Part shown: one piece after another, positions 1 to 6,944 of the stretch
How positions within the stretch are numbered: the first letter of the stretch is position 1
Layout of the letters: the number at the start of each line of letters is the position of its first letter
Assembly (NCBI GenBank): GCA_022801475.1
Contig: JAAWSH010000042.1
Span: forward strand, 1 to 9,590
Length of the DNA stretch: 9,590 bases
Source: Acutalibacter sp.
Lineage (GTDB): Bacteria > Bacillota > Clostridia > Oscillospirales > Acutalibacteraceae
Direction: 5' to 3'
Program-made: the position numbers and the translations under genes
Notes under the pieces: model-generated
What the model saw: the letters and a program-made list of their open reading frames with translations, nothing else
Database searches by the model: none
Told to the model about the DNA's origin: nothing

Positions 1-261
1 GCCGTCCCAAAAAGCCAGTACTTGATCCGCGTATTGGATAATTTGCAGATTGCGTTTCAGGGGCGCAAAACGTCCGTAGCGCTGGTATTCAGGCAGGAAC
101 TCTGTAAGCTTTAGATTGTGAGACAGTGCGTATTCGCGGGCGCAAATATCCACACCCTTTGCGCCGCCGGAAACAATTTCGCTGGTACCCTGGGGCAGAT
201 AAATTTCCAGATCTGGTATTTGGAGGCCTCTAGAACCAACAATAGCCACTTTCAAAACCAT
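1..261 (-). CDS. DUF2493 / SLOG-fold protein, partial (C-terminus off left edge)
   Basis: Read from 261 down to 1, this frame is open for 87 codons and leaves the window without a stop. The N-terminus has a Rossmann-like strand and nucleotide-binding turn (KVAIVGSRG, residues 4-12), then SGGAKGVD (31-38), typical of the SLOG superfamily that includes DNA-processing protein DprA and DUF2493. The segment LPEYQRYGRFAPLKRN (56-71) and ADQVLAFWDG (78-87) also fit DUF2493 proteins of Firmicutes. These are usually about 100-120 residues, so perhaps 20-30 are missing. SLOG domains are thought to bind nucleotides or related ligands; the function of this family is not known. The gene is divergent from the RHH regulator at 382 and shares its AT-rich control region. 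The start could be ATG at 261 or TTG at 255 (see the ribosome binding site entry). Family assignment is confident; the role is unknown. Confidence 0.85.
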   Translation of the reverse strand, partial: MVLKVAIVGSRGLQIPDLEIYLPQGTSEIVSGGAKGVDICAREYALSHNLKLTEFLPEYQRYGRFAPLKRNLQIIQYADQVLAFWDG

Positions 262-264
262 ACG

Positions 265-270
265 CCTCCT
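265..270 (-). promoter_or_regulatory. Ribosome binding site of the DUF2493 gene (start choice ambiguous)
   Basis: The minus strand reads AGGAGG, a full Shine-Dalgarno match. It lies only 3 nt before ATG (261-259) but 9 nt before the in-frame TTG (255-253). The TTG would give MKVAIVGSR, which fits the usual N-terminus of the family better than MVLKVAIVGSR. Spacing and family fit favour TTG; codon type favours ATG. Confidence 0.6.
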
Positions 271-297
271 CAAAAAAAAATACGTCACTATTATGTC

Positions 298-327
298 ATA
301 ATACCACTATTTTTGGTTTTTTGGCAA
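298..327 (-). promoter_or_regulatory. Candidate sigma-A promoter for the DUF2493 gene
   Basis: On the minus strand a -35-like TTGCCA (327-322) and a -10-like TATTAT (303-298) are separated by 18 nt. Transcription would begin near 291, about 30 nt before the start codon. It overlaps the oppositely directed promoter at 313-342, so the two may compete or be controlled together. Found by eye. Confidence 0.45.
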
Positions 328-342
328 ATTTTTCACTATAAT
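313..342 (+). promoter_or_regulatory. Candidate sigma-A promoter for the RHH gene
   Basis: A -35-like TTGGTT (313-318) and a perfect -10 TATAAT (337-342) are 18 nt apart. Transcription would start near 349, inside or just after the TAAGTCA box at 343-349, giving a leader of about 33 nt. A protein bound to that box would block initiation. The -10 is strong and the -35 weak. Confidence 0.5.
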
Positions 343-381
343 TAAGTCAAAAAAACTCAAATTTGACGTAAAAGAGATGGC

Positions 382-561
382 ATGATGGAGGAAAAAATTT
401 TACGCTATACCTTACGGGTAGACCGTTCCATGTTCCAAAAATTTAAATACATAGCAGAATCCAATGGCCGCTCCGCCAACCGAGAGATCGAGCAGTACCT
501 GAAAAAGCGAGTGGCTGCCTATGAAAAGGAAAACGGGCCGATTCCTTCTGAAGAAGAGTAG
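382..561 (+). CDS. Arc-like ribbon-helix-helix DNA-binding protein (59 aa)
   Basis: This short ORF runs ATG ATG GAG to TAG. The layout is that of an Arc/CopG/MetJ-type ribbon-helix-helix domain. A basic beta strand, ILRYTLRV (residues 6-13), has alternating Arg8, Thr10 and Arg12 as possible base contacts. Helix A follows (about 15-27), then the turn and start of helix B, NGRSANREI (28-36), matching the NGRS-N-EI pattern of Arc and its relatives. Helix B runs to about 48, and a short acidic tail follows. Such proteins bind DNA as dimers, with the two strands paired into a sheet in the major groove. It is probably an autorepressor that also controls the divergent DUF2493 gene, or possibly an antitoxin-like regulator; no toxin is seen next to it. 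The ribosome binding site is weak (AAAGAGA at 371-377), and the start could be either of the tandem ATGs. Confidence 0.85.
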   Translation: MMEEKILRYTLRVDRSMFQKFKYIAESNGRSANREIEQYLKKRVAAYEKENGPIPSEEE

Positions 562-588
562 GGCCTTTCGTCGTTTGCCTATTTTTTT
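559..588 (+). terminator. Weak terminator-like hairpin at the RHH stop codon
   Basis: TAGG plus C (559-564, with a bulged G) can pair with GCCTA (577-581), followed by seven T residues (582-588). The stem is short and the loop about 12 nt, so it would at best be a weak terminator before the stronger one at 624. Confidence 0.25.
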
Positions 589-623
589 AGGGTTTTATAC
601 AGATAGGGCTGCTGTACTGGCCT

Positions 624-658
624 AGCCTAGCTCTTGTGTGTAAGGGCCGGGCTTTTTT
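624..658 (+). terminator. Intrinsic terminator after the RHH gene
   Basis: AGCCTAGCTCTT (624-635) pairs with AAGGGCCGGGCT (642-653) around the 6-nt loop GTGTGT. This gives a 12-position stem with one A-C mismatch and two G-T wobbles. A T tract runs to 658. It separates the RHH unit from the galT promoter at 686. Confidence 0.8.
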
Positions 659-685
659 GCTTTGGAGGCTGGCCTTTGCCGCTAC

Positions 686-714
686 TTGACCTCTCCCCCC
701 TTTTGTAGTAAAAT
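686..714 (+). promoter_or_regulatory. Sigma-A-like promoter upstream of galT
   Basis: TTGACC (686-691) and TAAAAT (709-714) have the ideal 17-nt spacer. Initiation would fall near 720, leaving a very short leader before the AAGGAGG ribosome binding site (723-729) and the ATG at 737. That leaves no space for a leader riboswitch or attenuator. It may drive the whole downstream run of genes. Confidence 0.7.
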
Positions 715-736
715 GGCCTCATAAGGAGGGACCAAT

Positions 737-2245
737 ATGAACATTGACCTGAATCTGGAAATCAGCCGTTTGCTCCATTATGCCATACAGAAAAACTTGA
801 TCACTCCCGACGACCAGGCCTACGCGGCCAACCGCCTCTTGGTCTGCCTAAAAGCCCGGGAGTTTACCCCGGTCTCTGTAGAGGAGGCCCTGCCCTACCC
901 TGTGGAACCCCTGGAAAATCTTTGTCAATGGGCTGTGTCCCAGGGAATGATTGACCCGGACACCCAGGATGCCCGGGATCAATTTGACACCGAGCTTATG
1001 GCCTGTCTGACCCCTCGTCCCTCGGAGATCATTGGCAGATTCCGTGGGCTTTATCAGGAAAGCCCCCAGGCGGCCACAGACTATTATTATGATTTGAGCC
1101 GCGCCACCAACTATATCCGGGTGGACCGGGTGGAAAAAGACCGCATGTGGACCGCCCCCACGCCCTATGGGGACCTGGTGATTACCATTAACCTGTCAAA
1201 GCCGGAAAAAGATCCAAAAGCCATTGCTGCGGCGAAAAATGCCCCTAAGTCCGGCTACCCGGCCTGCGCCCTCTGCCGGGAGAACGAGGGCTACCTGGGC
1301 AGCGCCAATCAGGCGCCCCGGGGGAACCACCGGCTGATTCCTCTGGAACTTTGCGGAGAAAAGTGGTTTTTACAGTACTCTCCTTATGTGTATTATGATG
1401 AACACTGCATCGTGCTCAGCGAAGAGCACAGGCCCATGAAGGTGAGCAAGGACAGCTTCTGGCGCCTGCTAGACTTCGTCTCTCTTCTGCCCCACTATTT
1501 TATTGGTTCGAACGCGGATCTGCCTATTGTGGGGGGCTCTATCCTGACCCATGACCACTTCCAGGGGGGACGGTATGAGTTTCCCATGGCCAAGGCCCCG
1601 GTGCGGGAAGAAGTCCGCTTTTCCAGCTGCCCAGAGGTCCAGGCGGGTATTGTGAACTGGCCTATGTCTGTACTCCGCCTGCGAAGCGGGAATAAAGCCC
1701 TGTTAGTAGAGCTTGCGGATCAGATCCTTACTGCCTGGCGGGGTTATTCTGATGAAGCGGCAGGGGTGCTGGCCTTTTCTGGGGACACGCCCCACAATAC
1801 CATTACCCCCATTGCACGCCGCCGGGGAGAGGACTATGAGCTGGATCTGGTGCTGCGCAACAACCGTACCACAGAAGAACACCCTCTGGGCCTGTTCCAT
1901 CCCCACGCAGAGTACCATCATATTAAGAAGGAAAATATCGGCCTCATTGAAGTGATGGGACTGGCGATCCTGCCCCCCCGGCTGCTAACGGAAACTACCC
2001 TTTTGGGCCAGGCCCTGGCTGACCCGGCCCAGGCGGAGACAATCATGGCCCGCCCGGAGATGGAGAAGCACCAGCCCTGGTACCAGGAACTGAAGGCCCG
2101 CAATATCCCGGCTGAGGAGACCAGTCAGGCTATACGGGAGAGCATTGGCGAGATCTTTGGTAAAATCTTGGGCAATGCTGGGGTCTTTAAGGATGATGAG
2201 GCAGGCCGCCAGGCTTTCCGGCGTTTTTGCGAAGAAGTCCGATGA
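737..2245 (+). CDS. galT: UDP-glucose--hexose-1-phosphate uridylyltransferase, class II
   Basis: This enzyme transfers UMP between UDP-glucose and galactose 1-phosphate in the cytosolic Leloir pathway. The 502 residues match the roughly 500-residue Firmicutes class II GalT, not the shorter E. coli class I enzyme. The class II signature DLPIVGG...HDHFQGG is present. Its HDHFQ (residues 272-276) corresponds to the HPHGQ catalytic motif of class I, where the second His carries the uridylyl group. A conserved C-terminal block starts at HPHAEYHHIKKENIG (388-402). AAGGAGG 8 nt upstream supports the start. The stop overlaps the next start as ATGA, which implies translational coupling. No galK, galE or galM is in the window, so its partner genes must be elsewhere. 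Activity on a related hexose 1-phosphate cannot be excluded. Confidence 0.93.
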   Translation: MNIDLNLEISRLLHYAIQKNLITPDDQAYAANRLLVCLKAREFTPVSVEEALPYPVEPLENLCQWAVSQGMIDPDTQDARDQFDTELMACLTPRPSEIIGRFRGLYQESPQAATDYYYDLSRATNYIRVDRVEKDRMWTAPTPYGDLVITINLSKPEKDPKAIAAAKNAPKSGYPACALCRENEGYLGSANQAPRGNHRLIPLELCGEKWFLQYSPYVYYDEHCIVLSEEHRPMKVSKDSFWRLLDFVSLLPHYFIGSNADLPIVGGSILTHDHFQGGRYEFPMAKAPVREEVRFSSCPEVQAGIVNWPMSVLRLRSGNKALLVELADQILTAWRGYSDEAAGVLAFSGDTPHNTITPIARRRGEDYELDLVLRNNRTTEEHPLGLFHPHAEYHHIKKENIGLIEVMGLAILPPRLLTETTLLGQALADPAQAETIMARPEMEKHQPWYQELKARNIPAEETSQAIRESIGEIFGKILGNAGVFKDDEAGRQAFRRFCEEVR

Positions 2246-3045
2246 AACTACTCGCGCGGATGCCTGTGACTTTGCTGGAGCGTGTACTGAGTTTGGCGGC
2301 TCCCCTGGGTTGCCTGTTGTGCGGAAAGTCAGTGGGCGCGGGCGAGCTGTTCTGTCCCCTGTGTCAGGGGGTGCTGAAAAAGCCTGTCACCCGGCTTCTA
2401 AACATAAACGGCGGCAGAAAGTTGCCAGTGGCCTCGCCGTATTATTACAAGAGCGGCTATAGACAGACGGTTTTAGAGTACAAGTTTCAGGGCATCAGCG
2501 CCTACGCCAAACCCATAGGGTGGTTTATGGCCGGAGCGGCGAGAACTCTGTCTGGCTCTTTTGATCTGGTGACTTATGTGCCCATGGCCAGAAGGGCCCG
2601 CTGGATTCGGGGCTATAACCAGAGCCAGCTTTTGGCCAGGACCGTAGGGATGGCCTTGAATTTGCCGGTGGTTCCGGCCCTGAAAAAGCTACGGAAAACC
2701 AAGACCCAGCATGAGCTGAACGCGGAAGAAAGGGCGGGAAATGTGCGCGGGGCCTATGGCGTGAGAAAGGGCGCGCCACCCCTGGCGGACAAGGCTGTGC
2801 TGCTGGTGGACGACATTGTGACAACTGGGAATACCCTGGCAGACTGCGCCCGGGCTCTGTATGAGGCCGGGGCGGCCCAGGTGTGCGCCCTGTGCGCGGC
2901 AGACGCGGATAGGCCGGAAAAAAATATGGACCGAGGTGAAAAGCGGTGGATCAGGAAAAAATCAAGCGGGCAGTCCGGGACATCTTGGAGGCTGTGGGAG
3001 AGGACCCCAACCGGGAAGGGCTGGCGGAGACCCCGGAAAGGGTAG
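2242..3045 (+). CDS. comFC: ComFC-like phosphoribosyltransferase with run-on C-terminus
   Basis: This belongs to the ComF family linked to DNA uptake and recombination. An N-terminal zinc-finger-like pair of CxxC motifs (Cys24/Cys27 and Cys38/Cys41) precedes a type I phosphoribosyltransferase domain. Family motifs include the [14 protein letters not shown] region, [10 protein letters not shown], and the PRPP-binding loop [10 protein letters not shown] (189-198) after VLL. The start is the ATG inside the ATGA overlap with galT; the ribosome binding site is weak, so coupling is likely. As read, the protein has 267 residues, and its last 33 or so lie in DNA that also encodes folE in another frame. 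This basic, Gly/Trp/Arg-rich tail does not resemble the family. One extra A in the A7 run at 2918-2924 would end the protein at 2937-2939 with 232 residues, close to the usual ComFC length. The tail is therefore probably an indel artefact or recent mutation. No other competence gene is nearby. Confidence 0.85.
   Translation: MKLLARMPVTLLERVLSLAAPLGCLLCGKSVGAGELFCPLCQGVLKKPVTRLLNINGGRKLPVASPYYYKSGYRQTVLEYKFQGISAYAKPIGWFMAGAARTLSGSFDLVTYVPMARRARWIRGYNQSQLLARTVGMALNLPVVPALKKLRKTKTQHELNAEERAGNVRGAYGVRKGAPPLADKAVLLVDDIVTTGNTLADCARALYEAGAAQVCALCAADADRPEKNMDRGEKRWIRKKSSGQSGTSWRLWERTPTGKGWRRPRKG
2918..2925 (+). other. A7 slippery run at the comFC 3' end
   Basis: Seven A residues followed by T place A_AAA_AAT in the comFC frame, a heptamer of the -1 slippage type. 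A -1 shift, or one extra A, would yield Lys-Lys-Tyr-Gly-Pro-Arg and then TGA at 2937-2939, just before the folE start. It may mark a base-calling error, a real one-base deletion, or slippage at the RNA level. The sequence alone cannot distinguish these. Confidence 0.5.
2933..2948 (+). promoter_or_regulatory. Ribosome binding site and GTG start of folE
   Basis: GAGG (2933-2936) lies 9 nt before GTG (2946-2948). The alternative comFC stop TGA (2937-2939) would directly follow this site. That layout suits termination-coupled initiation of folE if comFC ends there. Confidence 0.65.
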
Positions 3046-3503
3046 CCAGGATGTATGGAGAGATATTCTCAGGCCTTTACAGCGACCCCAGAGAGCACCT
3101 GAAAATCTTTCATGAGGAGAGCAAGCACGGCGAGCTGGTGATAGTCCGGGACATCCCCCTGTACTCAGTATGCGAACACCACCTGCTGCCCTTTATCGGT
3201 AGGGCGCATATTGCCTATATCCCTAAGAATGGTAGGATCATTGGGCTTTCCAAGTTCGCTAGGATTGTGGACTGTTTTGCCCGCAGGCCCCAGGTGCAGG
3301 AGCGGCTGACCGGACAGATCGCGGACTTTTTGTATGAGAACATGCAGCCCCTGGGGACAGCGGTGTTCATCGAGGCAGAGCATTTGTGCATGACCATGCG
3401 GGGGGCCCGGGCAGCGGGAGCGACCACCCGGACCTCGGCGCTGCGGGGCTGTATGCAGACAGACGCAAAAACCCGGGCGGAGGTTATGGCGCTGCTAAAG
3501 TAA
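2946..3503 (+). CDS. folE: GTP cyclohydrolase I
   Basis: FolE converts GTP to 7,8-dihydroneopterin triphosphate, the first step of folate synthesis. The 185 residues match the bacterial family along their length. The N-terminal helix leads to [19 protein letters not shown] (18-36). The zinc and catalytic residues are in place: Cys76 and His79 with neighbouring His78 in CEHH, and Cys148 in CMTMRG, corresponding to Cys110, His112, His113 and Cys181 of the E. coli enzyme. The GTG start fits the family N-terminus and has GAGG 9 nt upstream. The comFC frame overlaps its first 100 bp as read. An 87-bp gap separates it from folP; no THF riboswitch, terminator or convincing promoter was recognised there. 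Confidence 0.96.
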   Translation: MDQEKIKRAVRDILEAVGEDPNREGLAETPERVARMYGEIFSGLYSDPREHLKIFHEESKHGELVIVRDIPLYSVCEHHLLPFIGRAHIAYIPKNGRIIGLSKFARIVDCFARRPQVQERLTGQIADFLYENMQPLGTAVFIEAEHLCMTMRGARAAGATTRTSALRGCMQTDAKTRAEVMALLK

Positions 3504-3590
3504 GAGGAAGGGGCTGCCGCGCCCTGTCTGCGTAATAATCTGTATTTTCAAGACCATTCTACAAAAGATACCCAGAAAAGGAGTCCTTCT

Positions 3591-4427
3591 ATGCCAGAAA
3601 ACACAAACCGCTTTCAAGCGAAAGCCCGCGTCCTTCCCCTAACCAGAACCTATGTTATGGGCATTTTAAACGTTACGCCCGACTCCTTCTCAGATGGAGG
3701 CCGTTTTCTGGACCCAAAGCATGCCTTGGCCCGGGCCCGGGAAATGGTCCAGGAAGGGGCGGACATTATCGACGTGGGTGGACAGTCCACCCGGCCGGGG
3801 TATACGGCCGTTTCTCCAGAAGAGGAGTGGGCGCGCATCAAGGACGTGCTGCCCAGGCTGAAAGACATGGCCGGGCCCCTGGTCTCGGTGGATACCTTCT
3901 ATCCCCAGGTGGCACAGTGGGCTCTAGAGGCCGGGGCAGACGTGATTAATGACGTTAGCGGCTTTGGGGACGAGATGCTTCGGGCGGTGGCGGGCTCGGG
4001 CTGCGGCTGCGTGGTGATGCACCCCCGAGGGGCGCTGAAGGGCGATATTTTAGGGGAGGTGCGGGCCTTTTTTGAAGAGCGCCTAAACGCGGTCCATAGG
4101 CTGGGGATTTCCCAGGAAAGAGTCTGCCTGGACCCGGGCATTGGCTTTGGTAAGACCCTGGAGGACAACCTGCGGCTGATTGCCAACGTGGGGGCCACCC
4201 GAATTCCTGGAGTGGCCTACCTGATGGCCGCCTCCCGAAAGCGGGTGACCGGCGCGCCCTGCGGCAACCCGCCTTTTGAGGAGCGCCTGCCCGCCACGTT
4301 GGCGGCACATACAGCGGCAATCTTAGGAGGCGCGGACTTGGTACGGGTCCACGATGTAAAGGAGGCCGTGCAAGCCGCCCGCATGGCCGACGCTTTGCAG
4401 GGACGCTGTTCCTTTACCCCCACCTAG
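3591..4427 (+). CDS. folP: Dihydropteroate synthase
   Basis: FolP condenses 6-hydroxymethyl-dihydropterin pyrophosphate with p-aminobenzoate to form 7,8-dihydropteroate; it is the sulfonamide target. The 278-residue TIM barrel carries the family landmarks: GILNVTPDSFSDGG (24-37), the loop DVGGQSTRPG (61-70), SVDTFYPQVA, INDVSGF, LDPGIGFGKT and the pterin-contacting SRKR (215-218). It is complete. The loop 2 motif has Gln65 where most enzymes have Glu (GGESTRPG), and HPRG stands where HxxG is usual; both look like tolerated lineage variants. AAAGGAG (3577-3583) lies 7 nt before the start. A 105-bp gap follows, where I see no clear promoter or terminator. Confidence 0.96.
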   Translation: MPENTNRFQAKARVLPLTRTYVMGILNVTPDSFSDGGRFLDPKHALARAREMVQEGADIIDVGGQSTRPGYTAVSPEEEWARIKDVLPRLKDMAGPLVSVDTFYPQVAQWALEAGADVINDVSGFGDEMLRAVAGSGCGCVVMHPRGALKGDILGEVRAFFEERLNAVHRLGISQERVCLDPGIGFGKTLEDNLRLIANVGATRIPGVAYLMAASRKRVTGAPCGNPPFEERLPATLAAHTAAILGGADLVRVHDVKEAVQAARMADALQGRCSFTPT

Positions 4428-4532
4428 GAGCATTAATTTTGAGTCGGCCCGCTGGCTTCTGCCGGGAAACAGTAGATTGGGTAAGGCCTGTTGGTTTGCG
4501 GGCGTAGTCTTGCAAAGAGAGGAGAAATGGGC

Positions 4533-4928
4533 ATGGACAAGATCATAATAAAGGGCCTGGAAATTTTTGCCTACCATGGGGTAAACCCAGAGGAGAAAAC
4601 CGACGGGCAGACCTTTATACTTGATATTACTCTGTGGGCTGACCTGGCCCGAGCCCGGTGTTCGGACTGCCTAGAAGATACGGTGAATTATGCCGCTGTG
4701 CGCAAAACGGTACAGAGAGCTTTTACACAGCAAAAATATGATCTTATCGAGCGGGCGGCCCAGGTGGTCTGCGACGCGGTGCTGGCGGGTTTTCCCCAGG
4801 TAGAGAAAGTGACAGTGCTGCTGAAGAAACCCCAGGCGCCCATGAACGCCAAGTTCGACTATGTGGCCATAGAGGTGGAATGCGCCCGGCCACAGGAAAG
4901 GAGGCCGCTGCCATGCAGGCCGTGTTAG
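4533..4928 (+). CDS. folB: Dihydroneopterin aldolase
   Basis: FolB cleaves 7,8-dihydroneopterin to 6-hydroxymethyl-7,8-dihydropterin and glycolaldehyde. The 131-residue protein shows KGLEIFAYHGVNPEEKTDGQ (7-26), with Glu21 at the pterin-binding position, Tyr53 in TVNYAAV and a Lys98-Lys99-Pro motif holding the expected catalytic lysine. These fit the residues known from the S. aureus and E. coli enzymes. ATG at 4533 is chosen because AGAGGAG (4518-4524) lies 8 nt upstream and the family begins at MDKIIIKG; the ATG at 4527 is too close to that site. The last 16 bp overlap folK, and the final PQERRPLPCRPC is probably a lineage-specific tail shaped by the folK ribosome binding site. Confidence 0.93.
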   Translation: MDKIIIKGLEIFAYHGVNPEEKTDGQTFILDITLWADLARARCSDCLEDTVNYAAVRKTVQRAFTQQKYDLIERAAQVVCDAVLAGFPQVEKVTVLLKKPQAPMNAKFDYVAIEVECARPQERRPLPCRPC

Positions 4929-5389
4929 GATTAGGCTCGAACCTGGGAGACAGGGAGGAAAATCTGGCCGGAGCCTTGAGTCTTTTAGAGAAGCTGCCGG
5001 GCACCCAGGTGCTGGCCCTCTCAAATATTTATGAGACAGAGCCCTTTGACGTAGGCTCGCCCCAACAGGACTATTTAAACTGTTGCGTGCTGCTAGAGAC
5101 CAGCCTGACCCCAGAGCAGCTGCTGGACCGCTGCCTGGAGATTGAGACTGAGCTGGGCCGGGTGCGCTCCGAGTACCATGGGGCCAGGACCCTGGACATG
5201 GACCTGCTTTTGGCCCAGGGCTTTACCAGCACTGCTGAAAAGCTGACGGTGCCCCATCCGGGTATTTTGCAGCGGGCCTTTGTAATGGTGCCCCTTTCGG
5301 ACTTGTTCCCCCTGCACACAGCCCTAGGCCTGGACTTTTCTGGGGCGTATGAGGCTGTGGACAAGTCTGGGGTACGGTTGTATAAATAA
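4913..5389 (+). CDS. folK: 6-hydroxymethyl-7,8-dihydropterin pyrophosphokinase
   Basis: FolK transfers pyrophosphate from ATP to 6-hydroxymethyl-dihydropterin, producing the FolP substrate. The 158 residues are almost the same length as E. coli FolK (159). It opens with LGLGSNLGDREENL (5-18), has SNIYETEPF (37-45), and carries RTLDMDLLL (92-100) with Asp95 and Asp97, the magnesium ligands, at the same numbers as in E. coli. VPHPGILQRAFVMVPL closes the active site. AAAGGAGG (4897-4904) lies 8 nt before the ATG and inside folB, giving a 16-bp overlap that suggests coupled expression. Confidence 0.95.
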   Translation: MQAVLGLGSNLGDREENLAGALSLLEKLPGTQVLALSNIYETEPFDVGSPQQDYLNCCVLLETSLTPEQLLDRCLEIETELGRVRSEYHGARTLDMDLLLAQGFTSTAEKLTVPHPGILQRAFVMVPLSDLFPLHTALGLDFSGAYEAVDKSGVRLYK

Positions 5390-5417
5390 TTTTCCCCATA
5401 AGAAAGGACGTAAAGGT

Positions 5418-6941
5418 ATGGAATACATTATTGGCATTGATCTGGGCACCAGCGGCACCAAGACTGTTTTATTTGACCGGGAAGGCAGTGTGGTGGCCAG
5501 TGCTACCATAGAGAACCCCATGTATCAGCCCCAGAACGGCTGGGCCGAGCAGAATCCGGAGGACTGGTGGCAGGCTGCTGCCGGAACCCTCTCTCAGGTG
5601 ATCTCAAAAGTGGACCCCAAAGACGTAAAGGCCGTGGGGCTTTCCGGCCAGATGCACGGCCTGGTGATGCTGGATAAAGAGGGCCGGGTACTGCGCCCCT
5701 CTATCATCTGGTGCGACCAGCGCAGCGGTAAACAGTGTGAGGAAATCACCCAGCGGGTGGGCCGGGAGCGGCTTATTGAGATCACCGCCAACCCCGCTCT
5801 GACGGGCTTTACCGCTTCTAAGCTGCTGTGGGTGCGGGAGAACCAGCCGGAAATTTACGCCCAATGCGCCCACATCCTGCTGCCAAAGGACTATGTGCGC
5901 TATATGTTGACAGGAGAGTTTGCCACTGAGGTCTCCGATGCCTCCGGCATGCAGCTTTTAGATGTGCCGGGCCGTTGCTGGAGCCAAGAAGTGCTGGACA
6001 AGCTGGACGTTGACCCAGCCCTGCTGGCCAAAGTGTACGAGTCCCCAGAGATCACCGGCGAGGTTACCAGCCAGGCCGCCAAGGCTACCGGCCTGCGCCC
6101 AGGCACCCCAGTGGTAGGCGGCGCGGGAGACAATGCGGCCGCGGCTGTGGGTACCGGCGTGGTGGTGGATGGCAAAGCGTTTACTACCATTGGCACCTCG
6201 GGGGTGGTGTTTGCCCACACAGACCAGCTTTCCATTGATCCCCAGGGCCGGGTGCATACCTTCTGCTGTGCGGTGCCCGGGGCCTGGCACGTGATGGGCG
6301 TCACCCAAGGGGCCGGCCTCTCCCTAAAGTGGTTCCGGGACAATTTTTGCTCCCCAGAGATGACCGCTGCCCAGGGCCTGGGGGTAGACCCCTATGTGGT
6401 GATGGACAAGCAGGCCGCCCTTTCGCCAGTGGGCTGTAATAAGCTCTTCTATCTGCCCTACTTAATGGGTGAGCGGACCCCCCACCTAGACCCAGATTGC
6501 CGTGGGGTATTCTTTGGACTTTCCGCCATGCACCAGCGCCGGGACCTGCTGCGGGCCGTAATGGAGGGTGTGGCCTATTCCCAGCGGGACAGCATGGAGG
6601 TACTGCGGGGCATGGGAGTCACCGCCGGGACGATGCTGGCCTGTGGCGGCGGCGGGACCTCTCCCCTATGGCGGCAGATGCTGGCTGATGTGTACAACTG
6701 CCCGGTACAGACGGTTCAGTCTAAAGAGGGCCCGGCCCTGGGCGTGGCGATTTTAGCGGGCGTGGGCGCGGGGCTGTACCCCTCGGTGCAAGAAGCCTGT
6801 ACCCAGCTGATTAAGCTGAATCCGCCTCAGGCCCCTGTTATGGAGAATGTGGAGAAATACGAAAGGCTTTACCAGGTCTACACCAGCATTTATCCAGCAC
6901 TGAAGGAAAACTACCAGCAGCTGGCCCGACTGGAGATATAA
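5418..6941 (+). CDS. xylB: Xylulokinase, FGGY carbohydrate kinase family
   Basis: This enzyme phosphorylates D-xylulose to xylulose 5-phosphate for the pentose phosphate pathway. The 507 residues cover both FGGY actin-like domains. GIDLGTSGTK (6-15) is the N-terminal phosphate loop with Asp8. SGQMHG (76-81) is typical of xylulokinases and separates them from glycerol kinases. GGAGDNAAAAVG contains the catalytic base Asp238, equivalent to Asp233 of E. coli XylB. GGGGTSPLWRQMLADVYNCPV is the C-terminal adenosine-binding region. AGAAAGGA (5401-5408) sits 9 nt before the start; the longer upstream frame reads back into folK and is rejected. No xylose isomerase, transporter or regulator is adjacent, which is unusual for xylB. 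Related sugar substrates remain possible. Confidence 0.9.
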   Translation: MEYIIGIDLGTSGTKTVLFDREGSVVASATIENPMYQPQNGWAEQNPEDWWQAAAGTLSQVISKVDPKDVKAVGLSGQMHGLVMLDKEGRVLRPSIIWCDQRSGKQCEEITQRVGRERLIEITANPALTGFTASKLLWVRENQPEIYAQCAHILLPKDYVRYMLTGEFATEVSDASGMQLLDVPGRCWSQEVLDKLDVDPALLAKVYESPEITGEVTSQAAKATGLRPGTPVVGGAGDNAAAAVGTGVVVDGKAFTTIGTSGVVFAHTDQLSIDPQGRVHTFCCAVPGAWHVMGVTQGAGLSLKWFRDNFCSPEMTAAQGLGVDPYVVMDKQAALSPVGCNKLFYLPYLMGERTPHLDPDCRGVFFGLSAMHQRRDLLRAVMEGVAYSQRDSMEVLRGMGVTAGTMLACGGGGTSPLWRQMLADVYNCPVQTVQSKEGPALGVAILAGVGAGLYPSVQEACTQLIKLNPPQAPVMENVEKYERLYQVYTSIYPALKENYQQLARLEI

Positions 6942-6944
6942 GCC

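Larger units (their letters stand above)
281..370. repeat. Four TANGTCA heptad boxes between divergent genes (candidate RHH operator)
   Basis: Three direct copies lie on the plus strand: TACGTCA (281-287), TATGTCA (292-298) and TAAGTCA (343-349). One inverted copy, TGACGTA (364-370), is the exact reverse complement of the first. The first two are 11 bp apart, one helical turn. They lie around the predicted start sites of both overlapping promoters. CACTAT also recurs at 286-291, 305-310 and 334-339. RHH repressors such as omega, MetJ and Arc bind short 7-8 bp or half-site repeats in tandem, so these are natural candidates for binding by the neighbouring RHH protein. Chance similarity in AT-rich DNA cannot be excluded. 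Confidence 0.4.

Noticed and set aside
118..345. Plus-strand 75-codon frame at the left edge
   Set aside because: It is antisense to the DUF2493 gene and then runs through the promoter region; composition and content do not look like a protein.
382..561. RHH protein as antitoxin of a toxin-antitoxin pair
   Set aside because: No toxin gene follows it: a terminator comes next, and the divergent neighbour is a SLOG protein, not a known toxin.
3504..3590. THF riboswitch or other leader element before folP
   Set aside because: No conserved riboswitch core or terminator hairpin could be recognised in this short gap; a small GC-rich inverted match lacks a T tract.
4428..4532. Internal promoter or attenuator before folB
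   Set aside because: Only a weak GGC/GCC hairpin and poor -35/-10 matches were seen, none better than chance.
5900..6343. Minus-strand open frames inside xylB
   Set aside because: They are antisense shadows of a strongly conserved xylB coding region and have no recognisable domain.
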